Source: an uncultured Lachnospiraceae bacterium (lineage in GTDB: Bacteria; Bacillota_A; Clostridia; Lachnospirales; Lachnospiraceae). From it: a stretch of 64,000 bases of DNA. The position numbers were made by a program, and so were the translations under genes. The notes below the pieces were generated by a model, which worked only from the letters and a program-made list of their open reading frames with translations, was not told where the DNA came from and searched no databases. The stretch spans positions 45,980-109,979 of the forward strand of contig CATOMC010000005.1 in the NCBI GenBank assembly GCA_951801245.1, in the 5' to 3' direction. Below are positions 53,841 through 63,239 of the stretch, piece after piece (position 1 is the stretch's first letter; every line of letters starts with the position of its first letter).

Positions 53841-55834
53841 TATTCCAGTAGATAATAACTTTCCCCAAAATCCGTAACTTCCCCATATTCTCTGCCGTTG
53901 ACCGTAACGTTTTCAGGCTCAGACCCGAACCATAGGATACAGTCCGGTGTAAACTCCTGATCTGCATAAATCGCAGACTCATTATCCACATTGATATGTT
54001 CCAGCCTGCATCCGTCCGTCATCATCCATAACGGATATTCATAGTCATCCGCTTTCATCAGATATAATCCCACAGACGCATACCCTTTCGCTTTGATCTC
54101 ATCCGTCAAAGCCGCATAATAAACCGCCGGTTCCCGTCTGGAAGCAAAGTACCCGTACGGTCTGTTGTCGGCGCCCCGATAAGCCCAGATGTCATAATGG
54201 AAATAGGACACACTGACAGCTTCCATCACACCAAGAAATCCTATAATCCCCACCAGGGCTGCCTGAAAATGCCTTCTGTCTTCCCGCGCAGTCCATGTCT
54301 GAATCTGAGATACAATCATCGGGCACAGAAGTGCCAGATAAGCAATCATATATCGGCTGACAAAGGGTTCCCAGCGCAGCACCGTACAGAAAATGCAAAA
54401 AGATATCACACTGGTAAACAGGTATCCGCTCCTGAGTGCCTTCCAGTCAGTCTTTCTAATCGTTATAACTGCCCAGAACATACAAAAGATAAACAGCCAC
54501 ATGACCAGCGGATTTACCGCCGTGTCACAGCCATAAGTATTCGCGCTGTGCAGCCCATATTCAATACCATTCTCCGCAATGGACTCCGCGTCTATCTCCA
54601 CCTGCAGAATCTTCGCCGCTTTCGTGGCAAATTTGGCAAAAAACACGTCACTGTCCTTCAATAAAGGCGTAGGCAGATTAAAGGAAAAGTTCTTCATAAA
54701 ATTAATCAAAAGATACGTCGGCTGCAAAGTTCCCACAAGTTGCCGCGCTCCCGTAGTCTGACTCGCATACGCATGAAAAGTTTTAAAATTGCGCAAAAGT
54801 TCCGGCACAATCGGCAACACAACACAAGGCAGCGCACAGCCCGTCAGTCGGATCAGATTCCACACCCTGTCCTTTCTTAAGATGCAAACGATCAAAAGCC
54901 AGACCGCAAAAATCACCATACCAATACACACAGAAGGTTTCGTGAGATATCCCCAGGCCACACACAGACCCATGGTACACACCTTGCGCACCGAAGATGA
55001 GTCAAACACGATCTTCTCTTTGCGCTCCGCCAGATCCAGCAGCAAGTACACAAAGAAAAGCAGCCATACCGATGCAAAATGATCCACCTGTGTGGTGAGT
55101 GCTTCTGCATAAGCGATCGGCATCGACAGAAACAACAGCATGGAGAGGAACCGGAACACCCTGTTGCATCCCAGCCTGCCGGCAATCGCTCCCACCGTCA
55201 CGGCACAAGTCAGATACGATGCCGCCTGCAGCAGATTAAATAGAACATCCCGCCCCCGGCACAAAATAAACACATGCAGATTAACGAATTCCGCTAATAC
55301 CGGACTGGAAATCTGCCGGACACTGTTTGTCGCATAATGCTCCACAGAGCGGTTTTGTGCCCAGTAAGCAATCCGCGGCAGATGATAGGTCATGGAATCC
55401 CAGTTATTGGGTGTTGTAAGGAGCGAAAGCACCAGGACTATCATTCCGATCACAACTAATATCCCATAATACGGTGATTCCTTTAAGAAATGCCAGCAGT
55501 CCCCGCAAATTCTGCAAAAACCACAAGATCTGCCTTTTTCTCCTGTCCCTTGCGGCTCCCTGCCCGTACTCTGGCAGGCATTTGCCTGTCTGCCATACTT
55601 TCTCCACTGTACAGCAAACAGGATAAGAAGCACACAGTCAAACAGCCCCCACAGACCGAACAAAGAAAGAAACCGTACCGCATGCCAGACAGACAACACC
55701 TCTGTCACTGCAAACAGATACAGCATCCATACACAACAGGCCTCAATATATGAACTGAGGCCCGTACTTTCTATCTTCTTTCTTTTCTTATACAAATGAA
55801 TATTACCATATAACGTCACGATTCCAAGTAACAT
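53837..55834 (-). CDS. GT-C-like polytopic membrane glycosyltransferase
   Basis: A 665-residue protein with about 12 helices and a Cys-rich cytoplasmic loop (about 85-110). The loop after the fourth helix holds NNWDSMTYHLPRIAYW, a GT39/ArnT-like acidic signature. The C-terminal domain (about 540-665) is extracytoplasmic. AGGAAGG lies 9 nt before the ATG. It is the last gene of the right-hand operon (63120-53837) and overlaps the XRE gene tail to tail. It probably glycosylates a cell-wall polymer; donor and acceptor are unknown. Confidence 0.75.
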   Translation of the reverse strand: MLLGIVTLYGNIHLYKKRKKIESTGLSSYIEACCVWMLYLFAVTEVLSVWHAVRFLSLFGLWGLFDCVLLILFAVQWRKYGRQANACQSTGREPQGTGEKGRSCGFCRICGDCWHFLKESPYYGILVVIGMIVLVLSLLTTPNNWDSMTYHLPRIAYWAQNRSVEHYATNSVRQISSPVLAEFVNLHVFILCRGRDVLFNLLQAASYLTCAVTVGAIAGRLGCNRVFRFLSMLLFLSMPIAYAEALTTQVDHFASVWLLFFVYLLLDLAERKEKIVFDSSSVRKVCTMGLCVAWGYLTKPSVCIGMVIFAVWLLIVCILRKDRVWNLIRLTGCALPCVVLPIVPELLRNFKTFHAYASQTTGARQLVGTLQPTYLLINFMKNFSFNLPTPLLKDSDVFFAKFATKAAKILQVEIDAESIAENGIEYGLHSANTYGCDTAVNPLVMWLFIFCMFWAVITIRKTDWKALRSGYLFTSVISFCIFCTVLRWEPFVSRYMIAYLALLCPMIVSQIQTWTAREDRRHFQAALVGIIGFLGVMEAVSVSYFHYDIWAYRGADNRPYGYFASRREPAVYYAALTDEIKAKGYASVGLYLMKADDYEYPLWMMTDGCRLEHINVDNESAIYADQEFTPDCILWFGSEPENVTVNGREYGEVTDFGESYYLLEY

Positions 55835-55849
55835 TCTTTCATACCTTCC

Positions 55850-56530
55850 TTATACCCGGCTCTCCCCGTCATGGGAAATGCAGTTAACTTGTGTCATGCA
55901 CGCCATGTCTGTTATCTTCTTAAGAAGCTCTTCCTTCTTCGCTGTCCTGATCTCAATGATCAATTCTGCCTCACCATTCTTAATGCTTCTCGACTTTTCT
56001 TTATGATATTTGCAGAATTCCTGCATCATCACATCTATCTGCTCATAATTCACTTTCTTTGCATCCGCACGAAGCACTAACAGATCGGGTGCCTTCGCAT
56101 TGGGAACCATATCCAGGACAAGAAGCAGTATTGTCATCACAATACACATCACAAAAGCCAGTACGTAAAGCCCAACGCCCACGATAATACCCGCACTGAT
56201 AGACCAGAACAGATAAAGCAGATCCAGCGGATTCTTCACCGCATTACGGAACCTGACAATGGACAGTGCACCTACCATACCGAGAGATACCAGCAGATTA
56301 GACTGCATCGCTATCATAATCGCCGTCACGATCAGCGGCATACCGGCAAGTGTCACGTTCAAATCTTTGGAATAAAAAGCCGACTTACTGCTCAGCTTGT
56401 ACACCGCAAAGATATAGACCCCCACCAGACAGGCCAGCACAATGAGCAGCAAAATATTCATAATCGAAAGATTGGTTCCGCCGCCCAGACTTTCATACAC
56501 ACTACTTTTGATAACATCCTTAATTGACAT
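55850..56530 (-). CDS. DUF4956 membrane protein
   Basis: A 226-residue protein with four helices in the first 145 residues and a cytoplasmic C-terminal domain of about 80 residues. The motif VGALSIVRFRNAVKNPLDLLYLFW (read 82-105) is the DUF4956 signature. In many Firmicutes this family lies beside VTC-domain and CotH genes. Here the VTC gene is 54 bp upstream. The joint function of this set is not established; polyphosphate or phosphate transfer to surface components has been suggested by context only. Confidence 0.9.
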   Translation of the reverse strand: MSIKDVIKSSVYESLGGGTNLSIMNILLLIVLACLVGVYIFAVYKLSSKSAFYSKDLNVTLAGMPLIVTAIMIAMQSNLLVSLGMVGALSIVRFRNAVKNPLDLLYLFWSISAGIIVGVGLYVLAFVMCIVMTILLLVLDMVPNAKAPDLLVLRADAKKVNYEQIDVMMQEFCKYHKEKSRSIKNGEAELIIEIRTAKKEELLKKITDMACMTQVNCISHDGESRV

Positions 56531-56584
56531 AGTCTTTCTCCTTTTGTTATTTTATTCCCAGTCTTTTATACAAAGCGTTGTACT

Positions 56585-57277
56585 TTATTCCTCCGCCTCC
56601 CTGCATAGCTGATACTTGGAATAAGCACTCTGCTGCATATTGCCAAGTTCCAGAAGCTGTACCAGAAAGTCCGGTATGAACTCGTCATACTTCACCTCTA
56701 ATACTTTATCACACTCCCGCAAAAAATCATAGCTGATATTTGCTTTTCCGAAATCCTCTGTCCGCCTGCTGGCACGCACATTTCTGTCAAAAGTAATTCG
56801 CACGTTACCCGGTCCGAACACAAAAGCTTTCCGCTCATATGCCACCACGACTTTCGGCCGCAGCCCTCTGGTCTGAATGGCAATATTAAAAAGCGTTGCC
56901 GGATCGTCCACAGATGCCGTATCCTCGATACACTGCCCGTTCATCAGGCAAGCCAACTGCTCTCTGGTGATGGACTTCGACCGCTTCAATATCCTGCTGT
57001 CCTTCTTGGACTTGACTTCCAGCTTGATCACATCCAGCGAATCATTGTATATCCTGATACGGTACTTGTCCCGCAGATTGACGCCATCCACCGTCTCCTG
57101 CAGACAACTGTCCGTCAGATCGTCAAAATACAGACTCACCACGCTGTACCCTTCCGGATTACTCTCATTTCTGTCCGGACTAAGCACTGCCTCAATCCTC
57201 TGTTGAAGCATATACATCTCTGTCCCGCTGCAATTGTATTTATTCTCCACACGATACATAGTATTCTCCATTCTCAT
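56585..57277 (-). CDS. VTC-domain polyphosphate polymerase-like protein
   Basis: A 230-residue soluble protein of the VTC (triphosphate tunnel) family. YRVENKYNCS, SLYFDDLTDSC, KYRIRIYN and LEVKSKKDSR supply the alternating basic and acidic residues of the tunnel; KVLEVKYDE is near the C-terminus. The eukaryotic relatives make polyphosphate from ATP. It begins with an ATGA overlap on the preceding acyltransferase gene and is followed by the DUF4956 gene. The polymer or product of the bacterial family is not known with certainty. Confidence 0.85.
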   Translation of the reverse strand: MRMENTMYRVENKYNCSGTEMYMLQQRIEAVLSPDRNESNPEGYSVVSLYFDDLTDSCLQETVDGVNLRDKYRIRIYNDSLDVIKLEVKSKKDSRILKRSKSITREQLACLMNGQCIEDTASVDDPATLFNIAIQTRGLRPKVVVAYERKAFVFGPGNVRITFDRNVRASRRTEDFGKANISYDFLRECDKVLEVKYDEFIPDFLVQLLELGNMQQSAYSKYQLCREAEE

Positions 57278-58164
57278 CTGTCATTATTTCGTATGACACG
57301 TGCAGGCATGCCCACAGCCACTTTACCGGCCTCAATATCCTGCAGAACAGCGGATCCTATCCCGACCAGAGAATTTGCTCCCACCGTACACTGGTTCTTG
57401 ATAATGCTTCCTACCACCCACGCATGATCTTCCACCGTCACACTGCCGTACAGATGACTGCAGATCAGATTGACATTCTCGCCGATCCTGCTGTTATGCG
57501 CAATCAACGTACAAGGCCCAATCTTGACCCCGTCTTTGATATACGTATCATCGATCGTACCCCGCTCAATATCCGCATGACTGCCTATAAACACATCGTC
57601 TCCGATCCAGACACCGCCAAAATGCCTTATCATGACCGAACGTGCGCCCTCCTGATAAGAGCCGAACCCGTCCTCACCGATCATTGTAAGCGCTTGTATC
57701 GTACATCTTTTGCCAATCCGCACCCGGTTCCTGATCACCACATTATCGGAAATTATCGTATCATCACCGATCGTCACATCCCCCGTGATAGAACAGTTAT
57801 GCCCGATCTTAACATTCTCTCCCAACTTTACATGCGGGCCGATCACCGTATGATGCCCGATCATCCCGCCATCATCCTCCGGCACTGCAAAGAAATGCTC
57901 GATCAATGAGAAAAACGCCGCCTTGGAATTGCGGCAGATGATCTGATTGGGCAGCGGGATTTCCACCCCTTCCTGTACAATGGCCAGCGCAATGTCAGGC
58001 ATCCCTTCATGCCACCTGTCTGCCGACTTGATCCAGGTCATGGTTCCCTCACGATAGGCATCCAGTGAGGAAAATCCCTGCACTGCCTGCGGTGCGTTGA
58101 CCTGCATACGGTATTCTTCCTTTTCCTTTGCCAAAAAAGCTTCTATCTGCTCAATGTCTGCCAT
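57274..58164 (-). CDS. LpxD-like left-handed beta-helix acyltransferase
   Basis: A 296-residue protein: an N-terminal domain (about 1-95) and a left-handed parallel beta-helix made of hexapeptide repeats (about 100-290; for example IGHHTVIG, VKIGHNCSI and VFIGSHADI). The layout resembles LpxD, which N-acylates UDP-sugars from acyl-ACP, but the host lacks lipid A by inference. It therefore probably acylates an amino sugar of the surface glycan. The gene overlaps the deacetylase-like gene by 22 bp. AGGAAGG is 7 nt before the ATG. Confidence 0.8.
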   Translation of the reverse strand: MADIEQIEAFLAKEKEEYRMQVNAPQAVQGFSSLDAYREGTMTWIKSADRWHEGMPDIALAIVQEGVEIPLPNQIICRNSKAAFFSLIEHFFAVPEDDGGMIGHHTVIGPHVKLGENVKIGHNCSITGDVTIGDDTIISDNVVIRNRVRIGKRCTIQALTMIGEDGFGSYQEGARSVMIRHFGGVWIGDDVFIGSHADIERGTIDDTYIKDGVKIGPCTLIAHNSRIGENVNLICSHLYGSVTVEDHAWVVGSIIKNQCTVGANSLVGIGSAVLQDIEAGKVAVGMPARVIRNNDR

Positions 58165-58889
58165 AAATCGTCCTTCCTCACAAATTCCTCCAGGTCGCGG
58201 ACATTATCATGCAGATCGTCATAACAACGCGCCGCCATCCCGGTACAAAATCCCTGAAGCGCCTCAGACGCGCTTCGTTCTTCGTCATCATACCAGAAAG
58301 GATGTGTCAGCACATGAAGCCTGTCATACCTTCCGCTTTTGATGATACTGATCACATCTTCTCTCCAGTTTCTCCTGGAATCCGACACATATTTATGCCG
58401 GCGGAAAAATTCCTCCCCATAGCTGTTGACAATCCTGCCGCCCGCCACCTTGTAATCAGCTTCTAAAGTAGCTTTAGAAGGCCGGTGCATGGAAAGGCTT
58501 TTCACTTCATGCCCCAGACACTGCCCCAAGAGCGCCGCTTCCTGCTCCATCGCCTGCACCAGATCCGTTGTCTGCGCATCATACTTTACTTCATCAAAAT
58601 GCAGCCCGACAGCATGTCCCATACTGCAGATCTGCCGCAGAGACTCCTGATTCCTCTTCGAAAAAACATTGAAGAAATTGCTGGTCACCAGGACAAAATA
58701 CGTGGAGGTGACTCCCATCTCATGCTCTATTTCAGCCATCCTGACCGCTTTCTCAATCTGCAGATCAATGTCGTGGCGAATGATCACGCTTCTGTCTGCC
58801 TGTGCATAGTTGTGGTAATCACAGATTGTATAGTCATATTCTTTTAACAGGGTAAGTAATTCCTTGTACGCCTGGTAGGTGAATTTCAT
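58143..58889 (-). CDS. Polysaccharide-deacetylase-like protein
   Basis: A 248-residue protein with the polysaccharide-deacetylase pattern: RHDID (38-42) with the catalytic/metal Asp, GLHFDE near 98, MHRPS near 160 and a late THPFWY. No signal peptide is seen, so it acts in the cytoplasm, probably on a nucleotide- or lipid-linked amino sugar. AAGGAGG lies 10 nt before the ATG at 58889. Its stop is inside the LpxD-like gene, suggesting that deacetylation and re-acylation are coupled. Substrate unknown. Confidence 0.75.
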   Translation of the reverse strand: MKFTYQAYKELLTLLKEYDYTICDYHNYAQADRSVIIRHDIDLQIEKAVRMAEIEHEMGVTSTYFVLVTSNFFNVFSKRNQESLRQICSMGHAVGLHFDEVKYDAQTTDLVQAMEQEAALLGQCLGHEVKSLSMHRPSKATLEADYKVAGGRIVNSYGEEFFRRHKYVSDSRRNWREDVISIIKSGRYDRLHVLTHPFWYDDEERSASEALQGFCTGMAARCYDDLHDNVRDLEEFVRKDDLWQTLSR

Positions 58890-59021
58890 CCTGTCTGGCC
58901 TCCTTGCAGAAGATTTTATCTTCAATGATCACTAACATACACTCTTAAACACGCATTATTATATCTGCCTTATTGCAATTTTACAAGAAATATTGCAAAG
59001 AAACTACGGTTGGGACCTCGG

Positions 59022-60620
59022 TCAGTAAAAAACTATGTTGCTGAAAGTAAAGCACGAATCCTCACTTCCGGTATTGTCCGTATATCCGCCCTGAAATGCT
59101 ACCGTTACGCTGCCCTCTAACTGGGATACGTCCAGTAAATACTGATGCCACTCATTGTCCAAATCCTGATACTCTGTACCGCACTCCGCAAGCAAATGAT
59201 CGCCTTCCCCATACACATAGACTCTCGGGTGTCCCTGATCCTTTTCTTTCCTGCCATTGAACGTCAGATATTTATAAGGCCCTATGTCGTCAATCGTAAT
59301 CTTCGCCCCCACGTACCCGGTGGTTGCAATATATCTGAAAATGGACATCTCACTATCATGCTCTCTTTGTAATGTCCCCCTGCATGTGATCCCCGCTGTG
59401 CCTGCATATTGGTTTGTTACGATAGCCGCATTTTGCAGTTCGGCATTTTGCAATACCTCCTCAGATACCTCCAGAGGTTCGACCCCGTTTACCGTCTGAT
59501 TCAGTAACGCTTCCGCATAATAATCCTTTTCATAATCTACCTGCTTATTCAACTGGGCAAAATCATATGTCACATAGAAATGCAGTTCATCCTCCAGATA
59601 TTTCACATAATTATCCTGTGTGAGCAGGCATTTCCCGTCTTTCATATATCTCAGGATCAGGCTGTTGATCAAAGAACCATAATGCATGGTATCCTTATAA
59701 TTGTTCAAATCCGTAATCATATCCGTCAGGCCATTAAAGGAATACAGCTTAATGTTGTCATATTTCAATATTTCTTCTATGACTATCCTCTCCGCATCTA
59801 CCTGTTTATACACAGTACCATTACTGATCAGGGGCTGCCACCACATGATACTATAGGGTGTAAAAAAATAATAAAAGGTAACGTCAGGATAACTTTCCGC
59901 GATGGATGTAACATTCTGACGTACCGTTTCCAGCACATTGTCCCGCTCGGCATCCGATAAATGAACCGCCTCACCGGCCTGTACTACCGGCACCCCGTTG
60001 GGACAGACCGCATTGACCCCAAAAGTATCGCCCGACATCCAATTGGCATAGGAATCAAAGGACGTAATCCCCGGCTGAAATCCCTCGTCGTCGTTGGCAA
60101 GGATCATAGGCGCCACATATTTAAAAACCACATCCCGGTTGAAAACATAATTCACATCGTTAAATATATTCTGATCATACAAATAAAACGGGTATTCCCC
60201 CAAATCCTCCCTCATCAAATCCACTTGCTCGGTAAATTTCGCCATATCCAGCCCCCGGACTACGGTTTTCAGATCCGGATTGTACGATAAAGCCACCTTT
60301 ACATTATCATTGATCTCCTTATAGGAACCGCCCGAGTAGGATACTTTAATGGATTTGGTCCCAAAAATCTGATCCATCTCCGATGTTTTGAAATTTTCCG
60401 TCATGGATGTTCCCGTAATCAACGCATTATACTCAAAATGTTTGGCTATCCCGTCATTCTGGCTCCGCTCATTATCCAATTCATAATAATAGCTATCAAG
60501 AAGAGGCGCATGATAATGAAAAAACGGATCCACCCTGACCACCCAGCGTGCAATGACTAAAAGCGCACCCAGCACCAAAATAAAATATCCAATTATCCAG
60601 ACCTTTGAACGTTTACCCAC
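59022..60620 (-). CDS. SGNH/DltD-like MBOAT partner with extra C-terminal domain
   Basis: A 532-residue protein. It has an N-terminal helix (about 8-28), the opening DPFFHYHAPL, nucleophile motif TGTSMT (Ser72) and a D-x-x-H (DTMHYG) near 315, as in the 352-residue protein at 2751. Residues about 385-532 form an additional beta-rich domain that could be a carbohydrate-binding module. It starts with GTG at 60620, GGAGG 5 nt upstream, and lies 48 bp after the MBOAT gene at 60669. It would transfer the acyl group from that MBOAT to a surface glycan held by the C-terminal domain. Confidence 0.85.
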   Translation of the reverse strand: MGKRSKVWIIGYFILVLGALLVIARWVVRVDPFFHYHAPLLDSYYYELDNERSQNDGIAKHFEYNALITGTSMTENFKTSEMDQIFGTKSIKVSYSGGSYKEINDNVKVALSYNPDLKTVVRGLDMAKFTEQVDLMREDLGEYPFYLYDQNIFNDVNYVFNRDVVFKYVAPMILANDDEGFQPGITSFDSYANWMSGDTFGVNAVCPNGVPVVQAGEAVHLSDAERDNVLETVRQNVTSIAESYPDVTFYYFFTPYSIMWWQPLISNGTVYKQVDAERIVIEEILKYDNIKLYSFNGLTDMITDLNNYKDTMHYGSLINSLILRYMKDGKCLLTQDNYVKYLEDELHFYVTYDFAQLNKQVDYEKDYYAEALLNQTVNGVEPLEVSEEVLQNAELQNAAIVTNQYAGTAGITCRGTLQREHDSEMSIFRYIATTGYVGAKITIDDIGPYKYLTFNGRKEKDQGHPRVYVYGEGDHLLAECGTEYQDLDNEWHQYLLDVSQLEGSVTVAFQGGYTDNTGSEDSCFTFSNIVFY

Positions 60621-60668
60621 ATTATCCTCCGTCTCAAACTATCTTCCATGATTCCGCCTGGCAAAATC

Positions 60669-62117
60669 TTAAAAACTAAAATATACAAATACGGCCTCGC
60701 CGCTCAAACATAAGAATGCCCATACAAAAGCAATTGCCGCAAAAACCATGGAAATCCAGTTATTCTTCTGAAGCTTTTTATAATTATTGGCCGGCACGAG
60801 ACACAGAAAGAATGACACCGCCACAAACACGGCCAGATTGAATCCTCTCACAGTCTCATGCAAATGACTCAGATGGAGGACCTGCAAAAGAATACTGATC
60901 TCCGGCAAAAGGAATTCCGCTAACAATCCACTGCTTACGTTCATATCCTGAAAGGTAAACATTTTAGCAAGTATATTCCCCCACTGTGCAATGGAATCCG
61001 CCCGGAACAAAAGCCATAATAGATTCACTGCAAAGAACGTCCCTGCCCACCTGACAGCCTCCATGAGATTTCTCTTTTTATTCTCAAAAATCCGATCGAA
61101 TACACTTAAAATTCCGTGTATCGCACCCCATAGAAGAAACGTCCAGTTTGCGCCATGCCATATACCGCTCACCAGGAAAACAATCATCGTATTGAGATAA
61201 GTCCTTGCCTTTCCCTTCTTGCTTCCGCCCAAAGGAATGTATATATATTTCGTCAAAAATCCTGTCAGCGATATGTGCCATCTCTTCCAGAAATCCCGGA
61301 TGGAAAGCGCCTTATAAGGTGAATCAAAATTGATTGGCAGCCTGATATTCAACATATGAGAAACAGCCGTGGCCATATCACTGTACCCGCTGAAATCAAA
61401 ATAAATTTCAAACGTATAAGACAACATGACCAGAAAGCAATCCATCGCCGTTGCTGCCTCCACATTGGAAAAGCCCCAGGACACCGCCGCCGAAAAAGTG
61501 TCTGCCAAAAGCATTTTTTTGAACAGTCCATAACTGAACGTCTTAAGCCCGCTCGCAATATTGTCCCAGTTCACCTTTTTCAATGCCGGATCATTTATCT
61601 GTGCAATTAGGTCCGCCGGTTCCACCAAAGGACCCATTAAAACTTTGGGAAAATATAAAATATATGCCAGATAATCCAACACGTTCACCTGCTGAATATC
61701 CTTTTTATATACATTAACTGCATACATAATCTGCTGAAATGTCAGAAAACTGATCCCTAACGGTAAGATAATGTTTCTCAAGGTATAGTCTGTCCCCAAA
61801 GAACCATTCAGTGTTTCCAGAAGAAAATTGAAATATTTAAAATAAAACAGCAGCAACACATTCGCCGCAATATCCGACACCAAAAGTGCCTTTTTATAAG
61901 TACCTGCCTTTTCCAGTAAAGATACCAATAAATAATTGAGCAGAATAGATGCCCCTGTTATAACCGCAATGTTTAGACCGCCATATATGTAAAATACCGC
62001 GCTCATCAATATTAAAAAGACTTTTCCTGCAAGCAGGTGGAATCTGTTTAATACAAAATATCCTGTCACCATGACAGGCAGGTATAAAAGAATAAAAATA
62101 TAGGAATTAAACTGCAT
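60669..62117 (-). CDS. MBOAT family O-acyltransferase
   Basis: A 482-residue polytopic protein of the MBOAT family. It opens MQFNSYIFIL, has FDSPYKALSIRDFWKRWHI, KYIYIPLGGSKKG and LVSGIWHGANW with the invariant His. It is close in style to the protein at 3933 and is likewise followed by a DPFF-type SGNH protein. Start 62117 follows AAGGAG by 4 nt; the 62144 alternative is discounted. It carries acyl groups across the membrane for the partner at 59022. Confidence 0.9.
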   Translation of the reverse strand: MQFNSYIFILLYLPVMVTGYFVLNRFHLLAGKVFLILMSAVFYIYGGLNIAVITGASILLNYLLVSLLEKAGTYKKALLVSDIAANVLLLFYFKYFNFLLETLNGSLGTDYTLRNIILPLGISFLTFQQIMYAVNVYKKDIQQVNVLDYLAYILYFPKVLMGPLVEPADLIAQINDPALKKVNWDNIASGLKTFSYGLFKKMLLADTFSAAVSWGFSNVEAATAMDCFLVMLSYTFEIYFDFSGYSDMATAVSHMLNIRLPINFDSPYKALSIRDFWKRWHISLTGFLTKYIYIPLGGSKKGKARTYLNTMIVFLVSGIWHGANWTFLLWGAIHGILSVFDRIFENKKRNLMEAVRWAGTFFAVNLLWLLFRADSIAQWGNILAKMFTFQDMNVSSGLLAEFLLPEISILLQVLHLSHLHETVRGFNLAVFVAVSFFLCLVPANNYKKLQKNNWISMVFAAIAFVWAFLCLSGEAVFVYFSF

Positions 62118-62199
62118 GCTGCTCCTTACATAAATTAGGTCCAAATATCATTCGTTGTCTTATCTTCCTGCTGAAAACAACCGGTACTCAGCCGGGTTC

Positions 62200-63120
62200 C
62201 TATTTCTTACGGTCGTTTACAATCTCCCTCACAATAAACTGCGGAGATTTATTCATGGAAATATAAATCCGCCCGATATATTCCCCGATCAGCCCCAGCA
62301 TGATCAGATTCAGTCCCCCAATGAGAAGCAGGACAGACATCAGCCCACTGAAACCCAACACATAATTCAGTCCCGTCAGCTTACGTATAATCGTCACAAT
62401 GCCGTACACAAAACCCGCAAATGCCACAAAAAATCCAGTAGCTGTTGCAACCCGTAAGGGCTTGACACTAAAAGCTGTAAATCCATTGAGCCAGAGTTTA
62501 AAAAGTTTGCTCAGTGTATATCCCGACTGCCCCACTTCACGCTCTCTATGACACACATCCACGTTGACAATATCTTTTGTGCTTCTAAGAAGCAGACCGA
62601 TCACATACGGATACGGATTATCATATTTGATCATCTCATCTATGATAAACCGCTTGGCCGCAAAATAACTGGACAAATACAATTCCTTAGGCTTCTCCAG
62701 TAAAAAGCGGGCCATCAACTCATTGAGATGACTTCCAAAATTGCGGAACCCCGAATGCCTCTTCCTGGCATATCTGGCATACACCGCGTCGTGCCCCTGA
62801 CGAATCGCCTCAATCAGTTTACCTGCTTCCCTGGCGGGCGTCTGTCCGTCATCGTCCAGACAGACGACAATATCCCCTCTCACCTGATGAAAACCGGCCA
62901 TAAGAGCCGCATGCTGCCCAAAATTCTCATTCAGATTCACACCGATGATATTACTGTCCGCGCTGCATAACTCCCGAACCACATCAAATGTGTTATCCGG
63001 TGAGGCATCGTTTACCAGAATAATCTCATACGCTTCCTCTATGATGGTCTCTTTAATCTCAGCCACAACTTGTCCGATTGTTAATGCTGATTTATAGCAT
63101 GGTATTACGAAACTGATCAC
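62200..63120 (-). CDS. GtrB/ArnC-like polyprenyl-phosphate glycosyltransferase
   Basis: A 306-residue GT2 protein. FVIPCYKSALTI, LVNDASPDNT and CLDDDGQTP form the catalytic core, and two C-terminal helices (about 225-250 and 262-287) end in GEYIGRIYISMNKSPQ as in ArnC/GtrB enzymes. It uses a GTG start at 63120 with AAGGAG 8 nt upstream. It is the first gene of the operon that runs to 53837, behind the promoter at 63212-63239. It would load a sugar, possibly an amino sugar, onto polyprenyl phosphate. Confidence 0.85.
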   Translation of the reverse strand: MISFVIPCYKSALTIGQVVAEIKETIIEEAYEIILVNDASPDNTFDVVRELCSADSNIIGVNLNENFGQHAALMAGFHQVRGDIVVCLDDDGQTPAREAGKLIEAIRQGHDAVYARYARKRHSGFRNFGSHLNELMARFLLEKPKELYLSSYFAAKRFIIDEMIKYDNPYPYVIGLLLRSTKDIVNVDVCHREREVGQSGYTLSKLFKLWLNGFTAFSVKPLRVATATGFFVAFAGFVYGIVTIIRKLTGLNYVLGFSGLMSVLLLIGGLNLIMLGLIGEYIGRIYISMNKSPQFIVREIVNDRKK

Positions 63121-63211
63121 CTTTTTGTCTCCTTGGAATCAATGCCTGCCTGCGATGAGTCTTGGTTCAGCCTATTACTCATGTGCCAATCTATAAAATA
63201 TGCCACTTAAC

Positions 63212-63239
63212 ACTATATCATATTCACGCTATTTTGCAA
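63212..63239 (-). promoter_or_regulatory. Promoter of the right-hand glycan operon
   Basis: On the minus strand -35 TTGCAA (63234-63239) and -10 TATAGT (63212-63217) are 16 bp apart, about 90 bp upstream of the GTG start at 63120. It precedes a run of eight minus-strand genes. Confidence 0.55.
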
